From NCBI GenBank assembly GCA_937872085.1, contig CALMQK010000235.1:1-6852 (forward strand): DNA of 6,852 nt, given 5' to 3'. The translations under genes and the position numbers were made by a program. The notes beneath the pieces were generated by a model. It was not told where the DNA came from. It saw nothing but the letters and a program-made list of their open reading frames with translations, and did not search any database. The stretch comes from an uncultured euryarchaeote (GTDB lineage: Archaea > Thermoplasmatota > Thermoplasmata > UBA10834). Shown piece by piece: positions 1 through 6,118 of this stretch (position 1 is the first letter of the stretch; each line of letters starts with the position of its first letter).

Positions 1-1389
1 GTCGAGTCGTTCCGGCTCGTGCTCCTTCAAGATCCGCCTCGCCTCTTCCCTGGCCTTCTCTTCGAGCGGCTTGATACCTTCCTTCCATGCTCTCTCCGCG
101 CCGCGCTTGTCCCAAAGTGGTGAGGTCCGTATCTCACCTTTCTTGAGGTAGTCCATGGTGTGCATCTGTGACAGGAAGGTACCCATATGCCCGACCTTGT
201 CTATCACGTCGATCGCAAGCCGTCCATGGTCTACCTCGATCCCCTGGACGGCCCTGAACACATCACCGTAGATCTCGTTGTCTATCACGAGCATTTCATA
301 GCTGGTATTCGTCCCCCACGCACCTCCGATGCCTGACAACGCATCTGCGCCGGCCATTGCTGGGATCACAGCTGTCATCATCCTCTCCAAACCCATCTGC
401 ATCCCCCAGCTGGGAGCATCGGACGTCACGCCATACACATCGCACCCTATGTGGTACCTATGAGCGATTTGCACGGTTGCAGCCGATGCAAGGGCCATCT
501 CAGCTCCGCCCCAGAGGTTGGCGCCGGTCCGCAAGTCCAGGATGCTCAGTCGGCCCGAGTAACATGTCGGCAATCTTCGATCGACGGTCTGGACCAACAT
601 GATCCCGGCGAGCAGCTCGGCGTTCTGCTGGGCAAGCCCGCCTGCAAGAGTCACAGGTGCGGTCCCACCGGCCATGGGACAAGGCACGATGTCGACCGGG
701 ACCCCGTGCTCTGCGCTCCTGACCATGACCTCGCAGACACTTCGGTCATACGTGAGAGGGCTGCTGGGGGAGCCGAACATGCTCAAGAGAGGCCTCTTTC
801 GAAGCTCCTCATGACTACCGGCCACGACGGCCCACATGTCCACCAAGACGTCGATCGTCTCCTTGTTGAGGGCGTAACCGAAGACGCACTTGCTCGTGTT
901 CTTCATGAGAGCCTCTACAGTCTTGACCGCCTGGATCTCTGCCGGCACCTCGGTGGCGACGACCGCATTGCCGACTGAGCTGCAATTGGGAAGTGCATCC
1001 ATGACCCGCGCGGTGCTTTCGACATCCTCGAGGACGGATGCCCGTGGCTGTCCCGTGTCGAGGTCTAGTATGCTCGGATTGCCGCCAAGGCTCCCGGCGA
1101 ACAGGTGCTCCCCGTCGTAGGCGATGTCGTTCTTCGGGTTCCGAGCGAAGTATGTCCTCCATCTCGGGATCTTCTTCAGAGAATCCTCGATGAAGCTTCG
1201 CGGAAAGGTCACGACATCCTTCGAATCCGGTTTGAGGACCGCCCCGGACTTGACGAGCCTCTCCACCGCCATCGGGCTGTCGTACCTCACGCCGGTCCGC
1301 CCCAGGATGAGCAAGGATGCCTCGTGTATCTCGTCGATCTGGTCTTCAGTTAGAATCTTGAGCTTGGGGCCGGTTTTGACACCTTCCAT
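1..1389 (-). CDS. MttB-superfamily (trimethylamine methyltransferase-like) corrinoid methyltransferase, non-pyrrolysine type, 3' end cut by window edge
   Basis: Reading from ATG at 1389 gives 463 uninterrupted codons to base 1. The family is recognised from a block at residues 238-265 (PMAGGTAPVTLAGG followed by LAQQNAELLAGI), a Gly-rich stretch then MLVIDNEIYG at 351-375, and a C-terminal EARRILKEHEPERLD that resembles the usual family end, so perhaps 20-30 residues are missing. MttB-family enzymes are cytoplasmic TIM barrels that move a methyl group from a methylated or quaternary amine to a cognate corrinoid protein. Classical trimethylamine MttB needs an in-frame UAG for pyrrolysine; none occurs here, which places it with MtgB-like relatives acting on glycine betaine, proline betaine, carnitine or other substrates. 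The substrate cannot be read from sequence. The start is supported by AAGGAGA seven bases upstream. No corrinoid protein or reactivase gene is in the window; they could lie beyond the left edge. Confidence 0.88.
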   Translation of the reverse strand, partial: MEGVKTGPKLKILTEDQIDEIHEASLLILGRTGVRYDSPMAVERLVKSGAVLKPDSKDVVTFPRSFIEDSLKKIPRWRTYFARNPKNDIAYDGEHLFAGSLGGNPSILDLDTGQPRASVLEDVESTARVMDALPNCSSVGNAVVATEVPAEIQAVKTVEALMKNTSKCVFGYALNKETIDVLVDMWAVVAGSHEELRKRPLLSMFGSPSSPLTYDRSVCEVMVRSAEHGVPVDIVPCPMAGGTAPVTLAGGLAQQNAELLAGIMLVQTVDRRLPTCYSGRLSILDLRTGANLWGGAEMALASAATVQIAHRYHIGCDVYGVTSDAPSWGMQMGLERMMTAVIPAMAGADALSGIGGAWGTNTSYEMLVIDNEIYGDVFRAVQGIEVDHGRLAIDVIDKVGHMGTFLSQMHTMDYLKKGEIRTSPLWDKRGAERAWKEGIKPLEEKAREEARRILKEHEPERLD

Positions 1390-1396
1390 CGACTCG

Positions 1397-1403
1397 TCTC
1401 CTT
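1397..1403 (-). promoter_or_regulatory. Shine-Dalgarno of the MttB-like gene
   Basis: Minus-strand AAGGAGA lies seven bases before the ATG at 1389. It is a strong match to the anti-Shine-Dalgarno and fixes this ATG as the start over the next methionine (residue 40). It also means this mRNA has a leader, unlike the regulator gene upstream. Confidence 0.75.
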
Positions 1404-1426
1404 GAGCTAATGATGTCTGCCAAGCG

Positions 1427-1439
1427 GATTATTGTTTCG
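1427..1439 (-). promoter_or_regulatory. Candidate proximal BRE/TATA promoter of the MttB-like gene
   Basis: On the minus strand CGAAACA (BRE-like) runs directly into AATAATC (TATA-like). Taking the usual archaeal spacing of about 26 bases from the TATA centre, transcription would begin near 1404 and leave a roughly 15-base leader that just contains the AAGGAGA. The TATA element is a weak match and the call rests on position plus composition. A second, better TATA-like element lies further upstream near 1600, so this may be secondary or false. Confidence 0.35.
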
Positions 1440-1594
1440 AAGAGTACCGTTCGCGTTCCCGCCAATACGATAACCGGAACGATGACTGCGCAGTTGTTCG
1501 TCGGGACCACGGCCGGGGACAGGTTGGCCATAGTCCCAGTAATCGTCGACGTCGTCTGAAGGCTCGAAACTCTTTGACGGGCGGGGGCCGCTAC

Positions 1595-1606
1595 GGCTTA
1601 TACATC
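1595..1606 (-). promoter_or_regulatory. Candidate distal TATA box upstream of the MttB-like gene
   Basis: Minus-strand GATGTATAAGCC contains a good TATA-like core. A start about 26 bases downstream would fall near 1574, giving the MttB-like mRNA a leader of about 185 nt, or producing a separate short RNA. The core also reads as TTATA on the plus strand, so direction is ambiguous. It lies about 55 bases past the stop codon of the upstream regulator gene, which is where an independent promoter for the methyltransferase would be expected. Confidence 0.35.
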
Positions 1607-1657
1607 CTCCAGACTTCCAAACAATACTTTGTCCTCAATTTGACGTGGACGCAAGGC

Positions 1658-4420
1658 CTACCGGGAGGCTTGACCCGTGACCGAATCCAGTTTCTCCCGA
1701 GCCATCATCCTAGCGAATTCGTTGTCAATCCTCTCGGCTTGGTTCGCAGCCTCTTGATAATGTCTCGCTGCGGCTGCGAAGTCTAAACGCTTCTCTTCCA
1801 AAGCTCCTCTTCTCATGTGCACGGCGATGAGACCTTCACTGTTGCCGACAGTTTTCAGCATCCTCTCCGGATCATCGAGGGACTTCGCCGACGAATCGAG
1901 GTCCCCAACGTCCTCCTGGACCATCGCTTGCAGCAGCCTGCCTCGAGCGATCGCATCTTGGTCTCCGAGGGATCCTGCCATTTCGATGAACCTGACCAGT
2001 TCCTTCTGCGCCCTTTTCATGTCAGGGGACGAGCGATGCAGGCCGACGAGGGCCTCTGATAACGCGAGGTCGCCGGAGTCGAACCTGGGTGACTTCTGAA
2101 AGAGCCCCCTGCGCTTCCGAATATCCGGGTTCTCAAGAGCCGCTTCCGCAAGGTGAATACCCCGAGCATGCTTCCCTAGCTCACCCAGGGCCTCCGCACA
2201 CGCCGCCTGAAGCCTTTTGTATTCCTCCATCTCCCCCGCGCGTCTGAAAGCCTCTGATGATTCCAGGAGCAGGTCGGTCATCTCGGTCAGCCTGTGCTCC
2301 ACCCTTAGGAGCTCGGCGAGGTTCTCCAACCCTCTAGCCTCGCCGGACGGGTCCTTGACTACATGTGCAAGTCTCACTGATTCCCTGAGACGGGCCTCCG
2401 CATCCCTCAGCCTGCCCTCGTCCCGGTCCAACAAGCCCAGGTTGTTGAGGCATGCGGCTTCCGAAGGTCTGTCCTCATCCATGGTCGCGAGCGAGAGTGC
2501 CTTCATGTAGGCTTCCCGGGCCTTGGCGAAGTCTCCCTTCTTCCTCAGCACGCCCCCGATGTTCAGCCACTCTCGGGTCTGGCCCTCCTTGTCATTCGAC
2601 CTCTCGTAGATGTGAAGGGCCTTCTGGTGATCGGAGAGCGCTTCGGACCATCTACTTACCTCTGAGCGAAGCCTCGCCTGGGTCTCAAGGACCAATGCCC
2701 GCTTGGCCACGTCCTCCTCGGCTCCCAGGAGCGATAGGCTCCCTTCGAGGTCCGACAGCGCCGATTCCTCGCTTCCGAGCTCCTCGTGCAACTGGCCTCG
2801 GATGAAGAGAAGCTCCGCATTCTCCCGGTGTGAGCCCGAATTCGAGGGTATCTTCGAGACGAGCGCGAGAGTCTCCTCGGGAAAATCGCTCGCCAGCTCA
2901 CTTGCATTGGCGATAGCGACCCGGAGCGCCTCCGCCCAAGAACCCGCTTCGACGAGGTGATAGAGGGTCTCGAGCTTCCACTCTGCCCCCGGGTTCTTAT
3001 CGCAATAGGCCGCCGCCAGGGTGTGGTATTCTTTCTTCGCCTGGGCGCTCAGATGCGACGAGAAGAAATCCTTCAACAGATCGTGGGTCCATATCCCATC
3101 CTCCTGCTCTACGACTAGCGCCCTTTGCCTGAGCCCTGTGACGACCGTGTAGTCCGAGTCTGGGACCGCATCAACCGTCACGGGATGCCTGAAGACCGAG
3201 AGCATCTCGAGGACCTTGCGTTCCTTCTCGGAGACCGCGGAATAGACCTCGCGCTCGATGAAGGCAATGACATCTCCCTTGGACTGGCCAGGCCCGCCGC
3301 GGGCCATCAAGCTCAGGAGCAGCGGGTGGCCGTGACTCTCGTCAACTATCCGGACGCTGTCCTTCGCGTTCATGCTCTGGGCCATGTGCCAGGCCGAATC
3401 CCTGTCCAAACCCGCGAGCTCCACCAGGATGTTCCCTTGAACCGCGTTCGAGAAGAAACCTGGAATCGTTCGAGACAGAAGCACGATCTTACTTGACTTG
3501 GAGACCCGTGCCGCCTCGGTCACCATCGATAACAAGGATGTTACCTGTCGAGAGCATTTCTGGATGTCATCGAGGAACATCACCATCCCGCATCCGCTCA
3601 GATCGTTGACGAGCGGCATGAACATCTCGGCCGGCGACGATCCTCGCTTGAGTCCGGTCACCGTGTCGTTCCGACCTGCCGAGACCAAGAAATCCGAGAG
3701 CGCTGACAGGAAAGACGATTCAGTGTCCCATCCACGGAACGAATACCAGAACATCGTCCGCTTGCCCGAGAGCTCGTCGAACAGCTTCGACGCGAGCGTG
3801 CTCTTCCCGATGCCCGGCATCCCCCAGAGGAGGACGGTGGAGGTGTCCGGGCTGTCTAACCGTTCGAGGATGGCCTTCCTCTCGGCATCCCTGCCGAAGA
3901 AGTTCTCAACCTTCGGGCGACCTTGGGACCTCTCAACAAACTCGGGGCTGCATTTCTTCCCGGCGGATGGTTTCGGGAACATCTCCATCCTGAGGGTGTC
4001 ATTCGCGATCGCGAGATCGACCGTCTCCGAGAATCCTGGCGTGATCCCCGATATCGAGCCCACCCTCCTTATCGCCTCCTCAAATGACATCTCCTGGGCC
4101 TTGCCATTGCGCTCCAGGACAACCTTGCGTCCAGCGATGTCAGTTCTCAGGGACTGGGCGACCTTGATGCCCGTCTCGGTCAGAGAGTAGGCCTTCCTCC
4201 TCTTCGGGGCGCCTCGGACATGCGCGAGCCTTTCCGAAACGAGGCTTTCCTTGACCATCGAGGAAAGCATTCTCGAAATGGTGTGGACCCCGGCCCCTAG
4301 TCTCTGGGCGATACCCTCCTGGCTCGCGCCAATGGGCACCTCCGGGTCATCCTTGTGCCTGTCCATCTCCGATAGATGGATGATCAGCCTCTCGTTCAAT
4401 GACAGCACCAGGCGTGCCAT
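1658..4420 (-). CDS. Winged-helix / STAND (NB-ARC-like) ATPase / TPR signal-transduction regulator, 920 residues
   Basis: Residues 8-90 form a winged helix (helices around 31-58, basic wing near RGAPKRRKAYSLTETG). A linker of about 80 residues leads to a STAND P-loop module: entry motif FFGRDAER at 174-181, Walker A GMPGIGKST at 200-208, Walker B VMFLDD at 280-285, a sensor-like LLSRT at 314-318, GHPL at 364-367 and an HDLLKDFF motif at 446-453 where related proteins carry the conserved His-Asp. From about 535 to 895 the chain is TPR-like, clearest at 613-647 and 653-688. STAND proteins are ATP-driven switches in which the repeats sense a ligand or partner and nucleotide exchange triggers oligomerisation; here the output is probably DNA binding. 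The ligand is unknown. ATG at 4420 is preferred to an in-frame TTG at 4486, because the fold begins directly after it and the promoter spacing fits. The gene diverges from the surface-protein gene and ends with TAG. Confidence 0.88.
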   Translation of the reverse strand: MARLVLSLNERLIIHLSEMDRHKDDPEVPIGASQEGIAQRLGAGVHTISRMLSSMVKESLVSERLAHVRGAPKRRKAYSLTETGIKVAQSLRTDIAGRKVVLERNGKAQEMSFEEAIRRVGSISGITPGFSETVDLAIANDTLRMEMFPKPSAGKKCSPEFVERSQGRPKVENFFGRDAERKAILERLDSPDTSTVLLWGMPGIGKSTLASKLFDELSGKRTMFWYSFRGWDTESSFLSALSDFLVSAGRNDTVTGLKRGSSPAEMFMPLVNDLSGCGMVMFLDDIQKCSRQVTSLLSMVTEAARVSKSSKIVLLSRTIPGFFSNAVQGNILVELAGLDRDSAWHMAQSMNAKDSVRIVDESHGHPLLLSLMARGGPGQSKGDVIAFIEREVYSAVSEKERKVLEMLSVFRHPVTVDAVPDSDYTVVTGLRQRALVVEQEDGIWTHDLLKDFFSSHLSAQAKKEYHTLAAAYCDKNPGAEWKLETLYHLVEAGSWAEALRVAIANASELASDFPEETLALVSKIPSNSGSHRENAELLFIRGQLHEELGSEESALSDLEGSLSLLGAEEDVAKRALVLETQARLRSEVSRWSEALSDHQKALHIYERSNDKEGQTREWLNIGGVLRKKGDFAKAREAYMKALSLATMDEDRPSEAACLNNLGLLDRDEGRLRDAEARLRESVRLAHVVKDPSGEARGLENLAELLRVEHRLTEMTDLLLESSEAFRRAGEMEEYKRLQAACAEALGELGKHARGIHLAEAALENPDIRKRRGLFQKSPRFDSGDLALSEALVGLHRSSPDMKRAQKELVRFIEMAGSLGDQDAIARGRLLQAMVQEDVGDLDSSAKSLDDPERMLKTVGNSEGLIAVHMRRGALEEKRLDFAAAARHYQEAANQAERIDNEFARMMAREKLDSVTGQASR

Positions 4421-4442
4421 TGGACCTCGAACTACCCCCTGG

Positions 4443-4458
4443 CTTAATACTCCTTTCG
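4443..4458 (-). promoter_or_regulatory. BRE/TATA promoter of the STAND regulator, implying a leaderless mRNA
   Basis: Minus-strand CGAAAGG (4458-4452) is followed by TATTAAG (4449-4443). The TATA centre near 4446 is 26 bases from the A of the ATG at 4420, so transcription is predicted to start at or next to the start codon. Leaderless transcripts are common in archaea. A short inverted repeat, CTCC-TTTC-GGAG (4450-4461), overlaps the BRE. Confidence 0.55.
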
Positions 4459-4481
4459 GAGACTTGCGCGGGGCCGTCCCG

Positions 4482-4503
4482 TGCAAAACAACTGCAAAAC
4501 ACC
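4482..4503 (+). repeat. Tandem 11-bp direct repeat, candidate operator
   Basis: TGCAAAACAAC (4482-4492) is followed immediately by TGCAAAACACC (4493-4503), matching at 10 of 11 positions. The 11-bp period is about one helical turn, so two protein monomers could bind the same face. It ends nine bases before the TATA-like element of the surface-protein gene and lies about 24 bases beyond the BRE of the divergent regulator gene, a sensible place for an activator. The binding protein is not known; the winged-helix regulator next door is the obvious candidate. Confidence 0.5.
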
Positions 4504-4511
4504 TCTAACGG

Positions 4512-4520
4512 TTCATATAC
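4512..4520 (+). promoter_or_regulatory. TATA box of the secreted surface-protein gene
   Basis: TTCATATAC lies about 50 bases before the ATG at 4568. With archaeal spacing transcription would start near 4542, giving a leader of about 25 nt that contains the GGAGG. The element overlaps the left arm of an inverted repeat, TACTC-N7-GAGTA (4518-4534), so a protein bound there could block TBP/TFB. Confidence 0.55.
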
Positions 4521-4534
4521 TCCGGTCCCGAGTA
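4518..4534. promoter_or_regulatory. Inverted repeat TACTC-N7-GAGTA overlapping the TATA box, candidate operator
   Basis: Perfect 5-bp arms (4518-4522 and 4530-4534) flank a 7-base spacer immediately downstream of the TATA core. The left arm lies in ATACTCC (4517-4523), which recurs at 4447-4453 over the TATA/BRE of the divergent regulator gene. The arms are short enough that chance cannot be excluded. Confidence 0.3.
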
Positions 4535-4554
4535 GTCCCTTCCAAGACAGAATC

Positions 4555-4559
4555 GGAGG
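4555..4559 (+). promoter_or_regulatory. Shine-Dalgarno of the surface-protein gene
   Basis: GGAGG lies eight bases before the ATG at 4568. It supports this ATG over an upstream in-frame GTG at 4481, which would add 29 residues ahead of the signal peptide and would lie upstream of the TATA box. Confidence 0.75.
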
Positions 4560-4567
4560 CTACACAG

Positions 4568-6058
4568 ATGCTAGGAAAAAGAGCAATGGTTTCGGGAGCG
4601 ATGCTCGCGGTCATGCTGATGCTGCTAGGGGTCTTCGCGATCCCCAGTTCGGCCTCGGCGGCCCCGGCTACGCTGAACAGCAAACTGACTACGGCTACGG
4701 GAACGACGACCGACTTTGGCAACGGCAGTTACTTCTACGTCAAGTTCGGGGCGGACGCGGCGTTCGGCATAGTCTGGGGAAACGACCAGACCCCTAACAA
4801 TATCACCTTTGTTGCCATCAAGGCGCGGTATCTGGGTATGGCCCAGGTATACGACAGCCAGGGTGCGTTGGTCGAGGCAAACCACACGGTCAAGATCTAC
4901 ACAGTCTACGCAGTCAAGCTGAGCGATATTGTGGAATTCAGCGATTCTACCGATGACGGGCTGCTGCAAGCTCGATGGACGAACCAGAATGGGAATTTCA
5001 CTCCGACTTACAGGAACGAGCAGATCTTCAAAGAAGTCAGCCTGAGGACCGCTTGGGAACAATCCCCGGTAACAGTCGAGGAGGCCTCCGGCCAGAAGAC
5101 ATGGAGCTTCGACCTCGCGGCGAAGAACCTGGCGTATGGTACGCTTGACAACTACTCCGGTCCCGTCGGAGACAACAAGCTGAACAACCTCACGCTGACC
5201 TTCCATCTCTCCGCAAACATGGTCCAGGTGGACAACGCCACCGTGCCCCAGTGGAAGATCACCGTCCAGAGAGGCGGTATGATGGGTGGCATGATGGGCG
5301 GAATGACGATGATGGGCACCCCCGAGGCCATGCCGGATCTAGTGGTCTCTGGGAAGATGATCAGATACCATGTGAAGTGGGACCAGGCGATCCAGGGCTG
5401 GGATTATGACTCGAACAACGCGAACCCCGCACTCCTGATGGAGTTCGGTGCGATAGTGGGCAACTACATCCCACCAGCACTCGTGGTCGCTTGGATGCAG
5501 ATGAGCTCGATCAGGCAGATGCATGAGGATGGCCATTCCACAATGATGACACCGTCAGGCGGCATGGATGTCGACGATGACACAGGAATGATGTCATCCC
5601 CCAGGATGTTATCGAGCCCCATGCTGACCTTCGGCGGGGAACGGACGAGGATCGGTGCATTTGAGTGGGTCTCGAACGTGACGGTCGACGGCAACAATGA
5701 GCAATTGCATTCACAGATCATGGGCGGAGTGCCCGTTTGGACGATGGGCATGAACGGGGCTGTGTTCGGAGGTTTCGCGGTCTTGGGCGGGATAGCCTAC
5801 CCAGGTGGTGATATGATTGTGCACGACCCGACCTTCTCATCAGATGCACTGGTCGATGTCGGCAGCAAGGATGTCACAAGGATCCCAGCAACCCTCTTCG
5901 GCATCGCTCTGCTCGTTGTGACCGTCGTGATCGTGGCGGTCGTCCTTCTCGTGGTTATGGAGGGCAAGAAGCCGAAGCAACGCGCTCCGCAGACCTACGA
6001 GCGGACCCTCAGCTCGCAACCAGGTGAGTGGGCGAAGTACTATCAGAAAAAGCAGTAG
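4568..6058 (+). CDS. Secreted, C-terminally membrane-anchored surface protein with Met-rich segments (function unknown), 496 residues
   Basis: I do not recognise a named family. Residues 1-31 are a classical signal peptide: basic MLGKR, a hydrophobic core at 11-25, then a cleavage-like SASA near 28-31. The mature region appears mostly beta-rich and carries eight N-X-S/T sequons (N52, N78, N105, N143, N195, N207, N223, N370), fitting an N-glycosylated archaeal envelope protein. Residues 236-250 hold a Gly/Met run (GGMMGGMMGGMTMMG), and a second Met/His-rich stretch lies at about 308-342. One transmembrane helix at about 440-463 is followed by a basic tail of some 33 residues, predicting an extracellular body and cytoplasmic C-terminus. 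There are no cysteines. The Met/His clusters could bind soft metals such as Cu(I), but could also be low-complexity linkers. The gene shares its promoter region with the divergent STAND regulator and ends with TAG. Confidence 0.85.
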   Translation: MLGKRAMVSGAMLAVMLMLLGVFAIPSSASAAPATLNSKLTTATGTTTDFGNGSYFYVKFGADAAFGIVWGNDQTPNNITFVAIKARYLGMAQVYDSQGALVEANHTVKIYTVYAVKLSDIVEFSDSTDDGLLQARWTNQNGNFTPTYRNEQIFKEVSLRTAWEQSPVTVEEASGQKTWSFDLAAKNLAYGTLDNYSGPVGDNKLNNLTLTFHLSANMVQVDNATVPQWKITVQRGGMMGGMMGGMTMMGTPEAMPDLVVSGKMIRYHVKWDQAIQGWDYDSNNANPALLMEFGAIVGNYIPPALVVAWMQMSSIRQMHEDGHSTMMTPSGGMDVDDDTGMMSSPRMLSSPMLTFGGERTRIGAFEWVSNVTVDGNNEQLHSQIMGGVPVWTMGMNGAVFGGFAVLGGIAYPGGDMIVHDPTFSSDALVDVGSKDVTRIPATLFGIALLVVTVVIVAVVLLVVMEGKKPKQRAPQTYERTLSSQPGEWAKYYQKKQ

Positions 6059-6072
6059 GGCATCATCAAAAC

Positions 6073-6118
6073 CCTTTTTCCCCAAACCCTTTCCCTCTTT
6101 TGCCTTCTTTACTTCTTC
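6073..6118 (+). terminator. T-rich tract, probable terminator of the surface-protein gene
   Basis: Just after the TAG at 6056-6058 the plus strand becomes pyrimidine-rich with several T runs (for example CCTTTTTC, CTCTTTTG and CTTCTTTA). Archaeal transcription commonly ends at such T tracts without a hairpin. The tract reaches into the last codons of the convergent aminotransferase gene. AAACCCTTT occurs twice (6069-6077 and 6084-6092). On the opposite strand it is purine-rich, so it would not obviously end the aminotransferase transcript. Confidence 0.5.

Larger units (their letters stand above)
1390..1657. other. Intergenic region between the regulator gene and the MttB-like gene
   Basis: This 268-base gap holds the Shine-Dalgarno, two candidate TATA boxes and a perfect 10-bp palindrome ACTGCGCAGT at 1485-1494. 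A 61-codon ORF starting at 1531 on the minus strand overlaps the methyltransferase start out of frame; it has no Shine-Dalgarno and looks like chance. No clear hairpin-plus-T-tract terminator for the regulator gene was seen just after its stop. The gap suggests that the two same-strand genes are transcribed separately, though read-through is possible. Confidence 0.6.

Noticed and set aside
451..978. 175-codon plus-strand frame across the methyltransferase gene
   Set aside because: It is antisense to strongly conserved MttB motifs and has no plausible product.
1346..1531. 61-codon ORF upstream of and overlapping the methyltransferase gene
   Set aside because: It has no Shine-Dalgarno, overlaps the methyltransferase start out of frame, and has no similarity I recognise. 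A leader peptide is not excluded but is unsupported.
1598..1660. Pyrrolysine read-through of the TAG ending the STAND regulator
   Set aside because: Read-through would add only about 20 residues before a TAA, with no domain continuation; the TPR array looks complete.
3498..4190. 230-codon open frame on the plus strand inside the STAND regulator gene
   Set aside because: It is antisense to the P-loop region, has no recognisable domain, and its composition is that of a mirror frame in GC-rich coding DNA.
4421..4486. N-terminal extension of the STAND regulator from a TTG at 4486
   Set aside because: The added 22 residues are not part of the winged helix, and the predicted TATA box would lie inside the extension.
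4481..4567. N-terminal extension of the surface protein from a GTG at 4481
   Set aside because: It would bury the signal peptide, runs through the TATA box, and lacks the GGAGG that precedes the ATG at 4568.
4625..5206. 193-codon open frame on the minus strand inside the surface-protein gene
   Set aside because: It is antisense to a gene with a clear signal peptide, Shine-Dalgarno and promoter; its own translation shows no fold or motif.
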